This document shows positions 45,912 through 57,956 of a stretch of DNA of 64,000 bases, one piece after another. Numbering within the stretch: the first letter of the stretch is position 1; every line of letters begins with the position of its first letter. The stretch spans positions 9,954 to 73,953 of the forward strand of contig JAHLWZ010000179.1 of the NCBI GenBank assembly GCA_020536535.1, given 5' to 3'. This stretch comes from Pelomyxa schiedti. Taxonomy: Eukaryota > Evosea > Pelobiontida > Pelomyxidae. Below the pieces are notes generated by a model. It did no database searches and was not told the origin of the DNA. It saw only the letters and a list, made by a program, of their open reading frames with translations. The position numbers and the translations under genes were made by a program.

Positions 45912-48900
45912 ATGAGGCCTCACCGTGTTTGGCCGCTTGCCGTAGGCGCAGGGCTTTTACTCCTACATTGCTTCACGGCCTGTGCGTCTCCGTGGTGCAT
46001 CAACGTTGTAGGGTACATTCCCACCAATTACACTTACCCGAGCCCCGACCACGTCGTGGCCGTGCCCATCGTCTCGTGCGACGTCGTAAGCGCTGCGTTC
46101 GTGGACGAGGGATACCTATCGCCTAGCGCCAGCCCCCAGATGGACGCGGTGTATACTACAATGAAGTTGCAATGGTGGGTTTCGCTCAAGGCCGAGTCGA
46201 GCGTGCTAGCCCGGGGCCCCGACGGCGCTTTCTTGTACGAGGGATACGAGCAAGGCTTCCACAGGGGGCACCTTAGTTCCGCGGAGACAGCTTACGACCA
46301 CTTTGACGGGAATTATGGAAAGGAAAATGACTTGGACTACCTCAACCCCGACGACGATGAGAATTCCACGGGAGATGTACAGTGGGATGGCGGCAAGTCT
46401 TATTTGGATATCAGGCGAGGATTTGATGTATATAGTACTGATGATGGTGTTTATACTCGCGGTGCATCTTCGCCCTCGAATTCTGTTTCCGATTTCTCGT
46501 CATCGGTATCTGATTCGTTAAGTTCTTCAATATCGGAATCATCTTCCTCCGAAGTATGTTGTTATCTACCTCTCCCTGAATGCTTAGAAGTTGACTACTT
46601 AAAGGTACTGGAAGCGGCTTCGTTCAAGAAAGCCAATGGAGTACATTTCGCTGCCGTGTGGACTGCGTTCTCAGTCGCAAAATCGATTGGGTATGAGAAG
46701 ACTTTCAAAGGTAACGTTTAATTTGTATCCAGCACCACTATGACAGTTTCTGGATTGGCTGGTTCGGGGCAAGCTCCAACAGAGCCAGCTGCATTCAATA
46801 TAACTATGTCATGTAAGGAACCAGCAGTTGTGGCTGCCTCCGTTACTCTCGCCCTTAGTGATACGTCGGCTGTTGTAACCTTTGCACCACGGTGGATGTG
46901 TTATACCCAAGGATGTCCTTCATGGTGTTCCTTACACGGGGTATGCGATACACCTCGCGGAACGTGTGTATGTAATCCTGGGTGGATTGGCGCGGATTGC
47001 GGAATAAAAGTAATTTCCACCTGGACTCTGTGCCCTCAAGACAGCATCATACTTGATTTTGAGATACCGTGAGCCTTCCCACCGGCTCCATTCTCCTCCC
47101 ACTAACATGTGAACCCAGGTACACGATAGCGGGAGTGATCGGTGCCGGAAACACCTTGTTTCAATCCATCATAAGTAGTACGGCCGCATATGACTACAGA
47201 TACCTTATGACCTGGTCTACTAATGTTCCATCATTGCGCACCGTGGGCTATAACACCAATTACACAGGAACTCAAACTACACCCACCTTCCTACCCCCAG
47301 GCACCTATGGTATGAGATTTGGAAATGATGCAGCAGATACCATCTTATTGACAAAACCATTGACCATAAAGAGTTGGGCGGCCTGTAACGTATCGTCTGC
47401 CTGTGGAAACGGCACAACAAATACTTGTGGGAGTGAAATTGGAAACGGCGTTTGCGTCAGCAGTGCCTGTAAATGCTCTCTAGGCCGTTTCTGGTATGAT
47501 TGTTCAAGAGGATGCTCTGGCATGATCAAAATGGCTACCAAAACAGGTAGCATACAGTCAGACTACCCAGAAAGCGGCAACGTTGCTGATATGCGGGATG
47601 CGTGTGCTCTGTCAACTTGCAGTTGGCTCATCTCTCCACCCAACAGCTACGATGAGGTTATGCTAAACTTCACCTTTGTTGAGATGGATTTTATTGGAAT
47701 TCTCAATGTGTACAAATCTGATGAAAATGCCACCAAAATCGATCTCGCAGCGTCAATTAATAACAATGCACCAGCGCCATTTGGAGTTCAATCACGGCAT
47801 GTTCTTGTAGTGTACGAGAAGTTGGCTACAATGAGTGCACACGGCTTTGCTCTTTCATACTACACTCATAATAAACCACTTTCTTCAATTGCTATTGGGT
47901 TCACTGTCTTCTGCAGCATTTTGGGAGGATTGATTCTCACTACAGCTGGAGGTTTAGTCTTATATTTAATTATCACGAGACAAAAAAGAAAGAAATTACA
48001 AGCCCTAAACGAGCCAGCTATTGAAGAAGATATGAAATCACCCGAAGAGATTTCAAAAGAGAGAGAGCATTTCGAAGCTCAAAATGAAAGCTTCGTGGCT
48101 GCGGGATTTCAAGTTGACAAACAGAGACTGATGTTCAGCTTGACGGATACAGACCCTTTCCCGATTCAGGAAACACGTGAGGATGTCTTGTGCATCTCAA
48201 ACAACACCGGAAGGAATGCAAGCTACTGTATTTTTGTGCCGAAGAAAGATGTACTTATGAAGTTTGATGTAAAGCCTGGCAAAGGGAAACTTTCTGCCGG
48301 CACCACTTTGGCTGTTGGGGTTAAATTCGAACTGAGGTACACTACCCATTACGATTACCCCATCAGGCTCGAAGTTACATCTTCCAATGGCACTGTTCAA
48401 TCAATGTATATAACCGTGAAATTCGAGGGTGCTCACTCAATCTGGATTGATCCAGAAGATGTACTTTTGGATCAAGAAGTTCTTGCCACAGGATCGTTTG
48501 GGTAACAACATTCACAGTGTAATTTCGTTTCACCGTGTTTAGTTCGGTTCACCGTGGAGCCTACAAGGCCCAAATGCTGGCAATAAAAGTACTTAAAGAT
48601 CAGGAAGGACTGACTGATGGAGACGTAGCCGATTTTGAGACCGAATGCCGGCTCCTGAATCAAGTTCATCACCCCAAAATTGCTCAATTCATTGGAGCCT
48701 CCCACGTTCCAGGAAAGTATTACATCACCCCAAGTCTTTATTAAATTGATATACAGGCAAGCTCTGTATATGCACTGAACTGGTGCAAGGTGGCAACTTA
48801 GCGGCATACCTCAAATCTCGTGCCGAGATTCCCTTTGTATTAGTCCTAAAGTGGGCCCAGAATACTGCCGAAGCTTTATCTTTCTTGCATGAAAACAAAA

Positions 48901-50319
48901 TTCTCTACGGTACGTTGGAAACTTGACACGTACTTATCTCAAGATTCCAAGGTGACCTCAAATGCTCCAATCTGCTCCTTGTTTCAACAGCTATTGATGC
49001 TTCAGTGAATTGTAAACTAACAGGTTTCAATCTTTGTATATTTATCGAGGGAAAGTGTAACCATTCTGTAGATTTTGGAACTGCTCGAATTGTGGACGAG
49101 ATTGGTAAAGAGTGCTTTATTTCCCGAAAATTCCTCATTTCTTCTCCTAGACGACCCAAAGAACTATGTGCACCCACAAGGAACCCCAGCTTATTTGGTT
49201 TTTTTTCAAATATTGTAATTAGTGGTAACCTTCCCCAGGCTCCAGAAATTCACAGGAACGCAAAAGAAACAGAAAAGACTCGACTTAACTATGCCGTAAG
49301 TTTTTATTTCTATTGTCAAAAATGACCTTCCTTAGATTGATGTATACAGCTTTGGAATGTGCCTGTGGGAGATGTGGTCACGTGAGGAACCCTGGAGTTC
49401 CTTACTCTTCTGGGATATTGCCCCTACAGTCATATCAGGAAAACGCCCTCATATATCATCCAAGTGCCCCGAAATGTACGCTGAATTGATGAAGCGGTGC
49501 TGGGTCGACTCTCCAAAAGAACGGCCACACTTCGACGCCGTCAACAAAGAGCTCGATTTCTGGATCAAGCCCGCCATCGAGTACGTGCGCCAGAACCTAC
49601 AGAAGCTGCGCCACAACAAAGTTGCCGGGCTGGCCGTGGGCACGGTACTCCCTCACTGCAGCGGGACTCCTACCAAGATCAGCCAAGGCTCGTCCCCAGA
49701 CAACACCGCCAGCAACAGCTCCGGGTTCGCCAGCAGCGTCTTCAACTTCGCCAACAGCCCGACAAGCTCAACCGGCGCCCCGACGACCTTCTCGGACGCC
49801 AGGAGCACCCACACTGTGAACTCGGCAGCAGCCCTCACCATCTCCCCGGCTTCCAGCAAAACGCACCGCGGGGTGACCTCCCGCGCCAAGACGGCGGCTC
49901 GCACCCGCCACGGCCGCGACAGTGACAGCGAAGGCGTGGAGCTCAGGCCTATGCCGGGGAGCAGCAGCAGCAGCCGGTCGACCAACTCTGTCGAAAACAC
50001 ATACCAGGCCCTCTCTTCCGACCAGCAGGATGAAATCCGCAAAATCGCGGGGACAGTCTTGGGCCACAGCAAAGCCAACCTCTTGCCGGGGGCGTCTAGC
50101 ACCCCGTCCAGCGACCACACCTCCACCCCTCCTACCACTACTACCCCCACTGACACAAATAAGTTCAAGCAGCTCGGCGCTACCCACAACATCCGCGGCC
50201 GCACTGTGATTTCCACAACAGCCACGTCAACACCTACTTCACCAATGATGACCCCTGCTGATTCTTCAGCTGTCTCTGTCTCTTCCAATCCAGGAGAGGC
50301 GGCAGAAAACAGAGTGTAG
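45912..50319 (+). CDS. transmembrane receptor protein kinase with EGF, CUB-like and MSP-like domains
   Basis: Signal peptide (MRPHRVWPLAVGAGLLLLHC), then about 650 extracellular residues with an EGF module (CPSWCSLHGVCDTPRGTCVC), a second Cys module (CVSSACKCSLGRFWYDC) and a CUB-like segment (ACALSTCSWLISPPNSYDEV). TM helix IAIGFTVFCSILGGLILTTA. The juxtamembrane region (FSLTDTDPFPIQETREDVLC, FDVKPGKGKLSAGTTLAVGV) looks like an MSP/immunoglobulin fold. The kinase shows the GSFGSVHRG loop, LAIKVLKD, LCICTELVQGGNLAAYL, YGDLKCSNLLLV (HRD changed to YGD), VDFGTARIVD, APEIH and VYSFGMCLWEMWSREEPW, so it is TKL/Tyr-kinase-like. Exons include 45912-46710, 46747-47068, 47119-48501, 48543-48733, 48757-48909 and 48952 onward. 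The last exon, disordered and GC-rich, ends at 50319. The ligand is unknown. Confidence 0.9.
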
Positions 50320-50477
50320 TGTAGAATAAGGAACCCTAGGCTAAAAAATTTTTGTGGGAATACCCAATGGGCAAGTCTCACTGAGGCATCTTTTCTTCAT
50401 TGCCTTCCTTTTGTATTTATCATAAAAAGTTGTGTGAGAAGAAAACAGGGATTTTTTTTAGAAAAACGAAATATTAA

Positions 50478-51742
50478 TTACAAGTTCAGTACGACTGTGG
50501 TTGTTGTTGTTGTACGGCCAGAAGTGGTCCTAGTGGTTGTGGTTGTTGTGTGCCCGTCCCTGGAGGTGTTATGGTGGGTTTCTGTCTGGTGAATTATTGT
50601 GTGGTGAACTGGAGAGTACTCGCTGTGGTGGTAGTGCTGGTGGCAGTTATTGTGAATGGAGTGGTGCAAAAAGGTGGGAGTTGTTGTATTGCTGTCTTCT
50701 GATTCCGCACTTTCACTTTCGCTATCACTGTCACTTTGACTTGACTCCTCACTGCCATCACTATATGTCGAGTGCATTGAGTTCCTCTCCCCGCCATTGT
50801 CCCTCTGGAAATGTTAGGTGGTTTCTATTCCACTGAAGAAAGGTGCCTTGCCTTGGCTGGAAGGCGGTGGGCAATTTCTTCTATATCCTCTTTAACATGT
50901 GAATATTCAGGCAGACTGCGCGCAAGATCGATAGCTTTCCAAGCTTCTTTGTATTGGTGTTGCACTTCATGACACACTGCTTTGCGCATACAAGTTTTCA
51001 CTAAGATCACTAATGTGAAGTTAAAAAAGTGATGTCACTGCTGTTGAAATGTACTATGATGTGGGTGTAATTCTAAAACTCTATTGCAATCAACGAGGGC
51101 TCTAGCGTGCTGACCGAGCTTCATGTAACACAAGGCTCTATTCGCAAGAGGGAAAGGGTCCATGGGTGCACTTTCAGAAGCTAATGTGTAATACTCAATA
51201 GCCTGAGTGTAGTCAATCGAAAGCACAAAAATTAGAAAACAGCGCGGGAAATTTGGTTGCACACATGCCATTGCATATTCACTATTTTTGTAACAATCAT
51301 TTCCTCTTTTTTTCAGTTCTTCGGTATCTAAGTGCTGTGACTCGTAAGATAGTTATCTACTGTGAGGAACGTGGGCTTACCTGTCCAGAGATAGGCCTCC
51401 CCGATGCCGAACTGGGTGGTGGTTTGACGTGTGCTCCTGGACTTGTTTGGCGTTGCTGGGCAAGGTGGTGCGACACAAGAGACCTCAGTGTCCACGATGG
51501 GTGCACGGGAGTTACGCAACCGCGGCACACCGGACACAACGTACTCTGCTCCATACATCTATTTATGCAGTACTCGCAAAACGAGTGACCGCACCTGTAC
51601 GGCACAGGTTCGGTCAAACAGAGAAACAACCAACGTTAGCAACATACGCAGTTTCGCAAGCATTCGTGAAGATCTCAGCACACACAGGACACAACAACAA
51701 CGCTTCCGTTTGTCCCCCTCCGATCGTTGTAGATTGCTGCAT
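50478..51742 (-). CDS. RING-finger/TPR protein, LONRF-like N-terminal part
   Basis: Probable E3 ubiquitin ligase. The start MQQSTTIGGGQTEALLL leads into a C3HC4 RING (LCPVCAEIFTNACETACGHS, FCEYCINRCMEQSTLCPVCR) formed across exons 51648-51742 and 51594 downward. TPR helices follow (TEELKKRGNDCYKNSEYAM, AIEYYTLASESAPMDPFPLA, NRALCYMKLGQHARALVDCN, then YKEAWKAIDLARSLPEYSHV). The tail is Ser/Asp/Glu-rich, then His/Thr-rich. RING plus TPR recalls LONRF proteins, but no LON domain is present. The exon join after the RING is unresolved. The intron before AIEYY (51209 region) appears to start with GC. It is divergent from the CMGC kinase, with about 150 bp between starts. Confidence 0.75.
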
Positions 51743-51889
51743 GACTCGCCGCTATTATCTGTGTTTGATTTGTTTGTGTGTTTTCCAGATCCTCTTTGCA
51801 ACCACTCTGATCTTGAAAACATTTCTCCAAAACAAATAAAAGTAACACAACCGATTACACAGAGCCCTGCAAACAACATCACCACCGCG

Positions 51890-52391
51890 ATGGCGTCGCG
51901 TAGCCCATCACCAGCACCCCCGCGTCCCCTGCGCCCGACCCCCACCCACTTCTCGTCCTCCGTGGTCATCCCCCCGCCCCTTCCCAGCCCCTCCTCGTCC
52001 TCTCCCTCCACCACAGTGGTGACCAACTCCCCCACCCATTGGAAGCAGCAACAACAGCAGCTTGGATACGGCTACGGGTACGGTGGCGGGCCTGCGCCCC
52101 CGCCGATGCCCCAGGCGTCCATGTTTGTGACACCCAACCCATCGCCGTACCCGTCGCCGCCGGCCACCCCGCAGCACACGCCCCTCAACTCCCCGTATAC
52201 GTCGCCGTTCGCGTCTCCCCCGTCGTCGCCGTGTACCTCCCCCGTGCCCTCGCCCACGCTCATGTGTGGCTCCCCCCTGATGTCGCCCATGTCGTCGCCG
52301 CCCCTTTCCCGCCACGACTCCCCGCGGACATCCTGGGGAGGGGAGGCCTCACTGTCCTCGTCATATTCGCCCCCTCCCTCGCCCTTCGCAG

Positions 52392-52434
<43 letters not shown>

Positions 52435-54160
52435 GACGTTCATGTCTGGGCCCGACATACAGCCCAGCAGCTCTCTATCGGCGTCGCTGTCGCCCCCGTC
52501 TACGCTGCCGTCGTTATCGACCGCTGCAGCAGCAGCTACGCAGTCACTGTCCTTGGCAAGAGTCAGCCCCAAAGAAGGTATTCATTCCTGTTCGTCATTC
52601 GCATTTATGCTGTGCTCGTGAATTCTAACTAACTTTATAACTCCATGACGCAGATTCGACGGCAAGGTGGGCAAGGGAGTTGATTTCTTCTCAACAGCAG
52701 CTTTATGAACTTGGCAACGAAATCGGAAGAGGGGCTTACGGAATCGTTTTGTAAGTATCTTTCTGACTTAGCTTAAACTTACAACACATTTGAAGCTCTG
52801 GTGTATGCCTTCAGACTCGGGAGCCAGTTGCTATAAAGTTGATTGAAGGCTGTTGCGAGAACGAAAACGAGTCTCGGAGATACATAAGAGAGATCAAAAT
52901 AATGAAATACTTTGCGCATTCTACTCATGTTCGGATCCCTCATAACATGCCAACAAGTGCGAGACAGCTTACTTTTTTTAGGTACTTGGACTCATTGACA
53001 TTTTCCCATTGAGCGAGGGCAATCAAAAATTTGCACATATGTTTTTTCCCTCAAACTTTTCTTTCCATTACTTACTTGGAAGCAAAAACACAAGAGGTCT
53101 TGTTTCAGAACTTATGGACTGTGACCTTCGCACATTGATTTATGACAGGGGTCCGATTTCTTCTGAACAGTGCCGTATCATAATGTACGGAATTTTGTGT
53201 GGGGCACATGAAATCCACTCTGCTTGCATTGTGCATAGAGATTTGAGGTAATAATATATTATTACCCTGGCGATAGTCAACAATATAACTAGACCAAAGA
53301 ACATTCTCATTAAAGGCAATCGTGTAAAAATATGTGATTTTGGCCTGGCCAGAGGTCAGTCACACCGCATGAGTCTACTGTCAAACCTTTCACACCAGTG
53401 GTATACTGCTCCTGAAGGTTCTTTTCACTGACCCTTTGTAACAATTTCTCACCTTCCAAAAAATAGGTCTTTTCAACAACAACTGGTTCGCGATCCTTTT
53501 GCGTTTCAACTCTCATTTTATATAGCTACACCACTGCAGTTGATGTATGGAGTTTGGGTTGCATATTTGCAGAAATGCTTACAAACCAAATTTTATTCAA
53601 AGGCGAATCCAGACGTAAGCTGAATTCATTTCTTGTGGGGACTAACTGTACAATAGTTGTACGGCAAGTTGAAAAGATATTTCAAGTCCTTGGAACCCCT
53701 AATGAAGAGACAATAAACCGAATTTGTGGCAAACACGAACGCGTATGCAATGCGTGTGTTATGTAAACTGCCTTACTTTCTGTAGTGGCTTGCACAAATT
53801 CAAGAGCTTCCCTTGTACCCTGTCACCCCCTTAGAAACACATTTCCCGAGTGCCCCTCCTGATGGTAGGATATATCATGTTGCCTTTCTAATTTACCTAC
53901 TGACATAAGGTATTCACCTTCTTCAAATGATGCTTGTGGTCAACCCGGCTGAGAGAATTACAACCACAGCAGCGTTGTCCCATCCTTATTTCACTGGGGT
54001 TGCAAACCTCGCTACTGATGAAAAACCCCTTGTGCGTGCCCTCCCTCTTAAAGTATTCTATTCACAGCTTACACCTTCAAAGAAACCTGCTCCAGTGGAT
54101 GTACCCAGCATCGCCACCTCTCCCAAGATTCTGAAAGGTTGTGTGCTTCCCCTCAACTAA
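51890..54160 (+). CDS. CMGC-group protein kinase (MAPK-like) with long Pro/Ser-rich N-terminus
   Basis: The first exon encodes about 230 residues of Pro/Ser/Gln-rich sequence (start [13 protein letters not shown]), very GC-rich. The kinase is spread over about eight short exons: [24 protein letters not shown] (VAIK lysine), [15 protein letters not shown] (alpha-C Glu), [89 protein letters not shown] and [16 protein letters not shown]. The layout is MAPK/CDK-like, but the activation loop lacks a TxY dual-phosphorylation motif and the catalytic-loop Lys is Arg (HRDLRPKN, across a splice site). The D and DFG are intact, so it is probably active. The stop at 54160 assumes no further splicing. Confidence 0.8.
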
Positions 54161-54490
54161 ACAGCCTTACCTAGTGATAGATATGCTTTACCAAGAGTGC
54201 CACACAGTTGGTCCAGTGAGTTCAATGGGATTCCGAAGCAGGACTTCCCCTTCTTGTTGGTCTCCTTCTCCATCCCTCAGTCACTCCTGAGCCAACCCCC
54301 TTGTTTTTTTTGTGTTGTTGTCTATAAATATTTTCTTTTTGGTTTTTCTTTTCCCAGACGCGGCCGGTCCACCACAACCTCCTCATTTCAAAAAAATTCC
54401 CGTGTACGGGTAATCGCCGAAGTGCACGAGCAAAGACCCGATCAGCGTCGACCAATAACCAAACACAACTTGTCGTCGGTGCCAACCCCC
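54161..54490. other. region between the CMGC kinase and the pseudokinase
   Basis: Contains T-rich stretches and TATAAATA at about 54325, consistent with a 3' UTR and promoter. However, an open frame runs through it into the next coding exon (see findings), so a fused transcript is not excluded. Confidence 0.4.
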
Positions 54491-57400
54491 ATGCACCTGA
54501 TTAAGAAGAAGCTCTCCGGCAGTGGGAGCAGCACGCCGAGTTCCTCGCACCGCTCGTCGCCCTCACCCGCTCCGGCCCCTGTGTCGCCGACCCTCGGGGC
54601 GACGGGAAGCGGGGGGGCTCCACTGGGGCCTGCGGCCGCCCCCCCGCCGACCAAATCGCCTTCGCCCCCGTCCCCTTCCTTGTCACAAACTACGCCTCCC
54701 CCGACCTCCCAGACCGCTGCGCTATGTGGCATCAGCATACCGAAGCTACAACTGCCCGCCTCGACTCCCGCCTCCGCCGCGGGCAGTGCGGCTTCCCCAA
54801 CAACGACGGCGTACCCCAGCAAATTCCTCAAGCTACCACACTCCCACAACCACTCGCACTCTACCAGCAACAGCGGGGGGGCGGCTACTGCCGCAGCAGC
54901 AGCAGCAACAACAACTACTACTACCAGCCCATCATCTGCCAACACTGCCTCCTCCTCCGGCTCCAGCAGCGCCCCTTCGTCTCCGGCCTCCAACCCCCTG
55001 CCTACTTCGCCGAGGATGTCATATAACTCCTCGGCGTTCTGTACCAGCCCACGCGTGAAGCCGCACCAGACGCGGGCATGCACTGTTGGGGACTTGCAGA
55101 TGATGGTGATGGGGGGCGGGGGCTCCGGCAGGCCCCCGGCTACCACCCGCGGCGGCGGCGGCGACAAGGAAACCTCTTCGGGGTCACAGTCCCGGTCGCC
55201 GTCCCCGGACGCCTCCCCTAGTCCCCCTTTACTCCCTGTGGACCCCAGCAGCCCCGTCAGGTCGCCGTCCTCCAAGAGCCCTCCTAGGGACCGCGAACAC
55301 GGCAGGAGTCCCCACCGTCGTGGCAAGGCCTCGGCTGCTCAGTCCCAGGTTCAGGCTCAGGGCGAAATGGGGAGGCCGAGTGGATTCATGCCTGTTTGCT
55401 TGAACTTCACCCCTGATGGTAATCCTCAGGTCATGATTAACGGGGGAATGGGCGTGATGGAGAGACCCACCAAGCACCTTCACCATCACCACCACCGCCA
55501 CCATACTACAACTAGGCACACACCAAGTACAATAATTGACGAGAATGGGGGTTACTCCAACACACATCCTCGGCGCAGGTCCTGTTCTTATGCTATACCA
55601 CTCTCCCTGTCTCCTTCAATGTTTGCAAATCAAGATAGAGCAACTCCTACCCAGAACCAGACAATACTTCCTCCCTACTTGGCTCTGGCTTCCACATCCC
55701 GTGATAAGCACAGCGGCTCAAAAAGCATGCGAGCCAAAACCGGAAGCAGTAAAAGAGCCAGTGTGGGTCATGATGTATTCCCCCTTGCTGATGATGATTC
55801 TACTTATCATTTTGAACTGGGTGATCCAGAACGCACTCTGAATATTATGGAACGACTCGGTCTCTTTTCTTGAATTACTCACCCAGTCTGTTCTTACACT
55901 CATACTCACAACAGGAGAAGGTTCCTTTGGGTCTGTGTGGAAAGCCCAGCATGACTCTGGAAAGCTTCTGGCAATAAAGAAAGTAAAAAGAAACAAAGAA
56001 TAGAAAAACTTAGTACTGATGTACCTCCTTAGGTTCCAGCAGACCAGGATGAGCACATTATCTCAAAAGAAGTTTCTTCAATGAAAGACCTCTGGAATTC
56101 GTACATTGTCAGGTGGCTTTATTATCTCTTCTACTTTTTCCTAAACCTCAGTAGGTACTGGGCATGTTGCAATGTCAAGGCGGAACTCTGGATTGTGATG
56201 GGTATCTCTTACCAGTTCCTACCAATCCTTGACATTCCACAGACTATTGTAATGGCGGCTCCTTACAAGAAATAATGAAGACTTGTGGTGTATGGATTTC
56301 TTTTTGAATGACTTCCACAAACTTTCCCCAGCGAACATTGTTTGAAAACGAGATAGCCAGTGCTACATGTCATGTATTGAAAGGCTTGAACTTTCTTCAT
56401 TCTGTCAATAAATTGCACCGCCACATAAAGGTAGACATTTTCCAGACGACTTTCTTCAACTACAACAAGAAATAGGCATCCAATATTCTTGTGGATGCAA
56501 ATGGTATTGCTAAGCTAGCAGACTGGGAGTGCCTTGGAAATGCAAAGCAGCAGGCCAGTATGATTGGAACACCGTATTGGATGGCTCCCGAGGTTATCAT
56601 CGCCTTAATTTAGAAGCCCTCACACAAAATAGTTTATACAAGATGTAGGATGTGACTCACGAGCTGACATTTGGTCACTTGGAATAACTTGTATTGAACT
56701 GGCGGAGGTACTTTGAGTGTCTAAGTGGAATAATAATTTCGTCAGGGAGCTCCTCCACACTGGGAGGTTAATCCTATACGAGCACTGTTACAAATTCCAC
56801 AGTGGGACCCTCCCACTCTTACACAGCCAGAGAAGTGGTCCTCTTCATTCAGTAGGTTTTTATCCAGATGTTTGGTGAAGAGGCCAGACCAACGGTACCC
56901 CTCTTTCTCTTTTACTCCCTTCTAAATATTTTTTTTCCCAAAAGACCTCTGAGTAGCGAGTTACTTCAGGAGCCATTTATCAAGCCAGTAGAACGTACAA
57001 CCCTTATTGGTGTGTTCTTGGGTTTAAAGATGTGTACTTGTCCCCTAACTTAAAAATGCAACCAGAACTTGTGCAATATCAAGAACAGATGCGCTCACTC
57101 CAACCACCAGAAAAGACCCAACCACCCTCGAAAGAGGCCGGACCTGCTTCATCCTCCTTGCCAGGAGACAAGGGAAGTGGAGTTCCTTCAACTCCAGTGA
57201 GTGATACCAGCGATGCAGACTTTGACATGAGTGGGCTGAGTGGCATCTGGAGCAAGTTTGTTACGGATAATCCTACGCTGGTAGGGGATGCAGAAGGTGA
57301 CGAAGACGATGAAGGGGAAGATGGGGATGAAGCAGAAGATGGTGGAACCACTACCGAGGGTCAGAACTCCGATTTACAGACACCTCGTCACTCCAGCTGC

Positions 57401-57802
57401 CTGGAACCACAACCCAACTTGACATCCTTTGTTCCTACACCGGGTAGTACCGGCGTAACCCCACTCAAGCCTACTTTCATCGATTTCCGTACCGGAATTG
57501 CTTCACATTCTACTCCGGCGACAGCCACTACTGCCGGCAATGGTACGGCATGCAATACATGTGATGATCTTAAGCACGAGAACAACCTTCTAAGAGCCGA
57601 GATTGACAAAGTAAACAAGCTCAATTCACAGCTTTCACAGAGACTGGAAGAAACAGAGGAAGAGGTTAACACTGCCAAGTCTGATGCTGACCGCATAAGA
57701 AGTGAATTCCAGAACTGCAAAAAATGGGGTACCCTACTTAACCCTCTGATTTCATTCATTTACGTTAATAAAGATGCAGGAAACGCCGCGCTTCGTTTGT
57801 AA
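54491..57802 (+). CDS. STE20/MST-like pseudokinase
   Basis: About 450 disordered N-terminal residues (start MHLIKKKLSGSGSSTPSS, GC-rich, a His run near residue 330), then a kinase fold closest to MST/Hippo: ERLGEGSFGSVWKAQHDSGK, LLAIKKVPADQDEHIISKEV, RYWACCNVKAELWIVM, LKGLNFLHSVNKLHRHIKAS, KLADWECLGNAKQ, MIGTPYWMAPE, FIQDVGCDSRADIWSLGI, SRCLVKRPDQR. The catalytic Asp is His (HRH for HRD, 56416-56424) and the Mg-binding DFG is DWE (56521-56529), so phosphotransfer should be lost, while the ATP lysine (AIKK) and the APE segment remain. The C-terminal part has acidic disorder and a coiled coil (ENNLLRAEIDKVNKLNSQLS). It probably acts as a scaffold or allosteric partner. Which kinase it partners is unknown. 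Confidence 0.87.
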
Positions 57803-57956
57803 ATACAATCAATACCTCTTATGTTTGAAAGCAAAGAGTTTTAACAAAAAAAGTGTATTTTACTTTTTTTTTCTTGGTTTCGTAGGTTTGTTTTGTGGTT
57901 GGGTAAAAAGGCTGCTTTGTTTTCTGTAGCCTGCACAGGTTTATGGGGTTGGTTGA

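Noticed and set aside
54724-55058. Plus-strand alternative Arg/Pro-rich frames in the GC-rich pseudokinase exon
   Set aside because: GC-rich exons lack stops in all frames. Only the frame leading into the kinase domain is supported.
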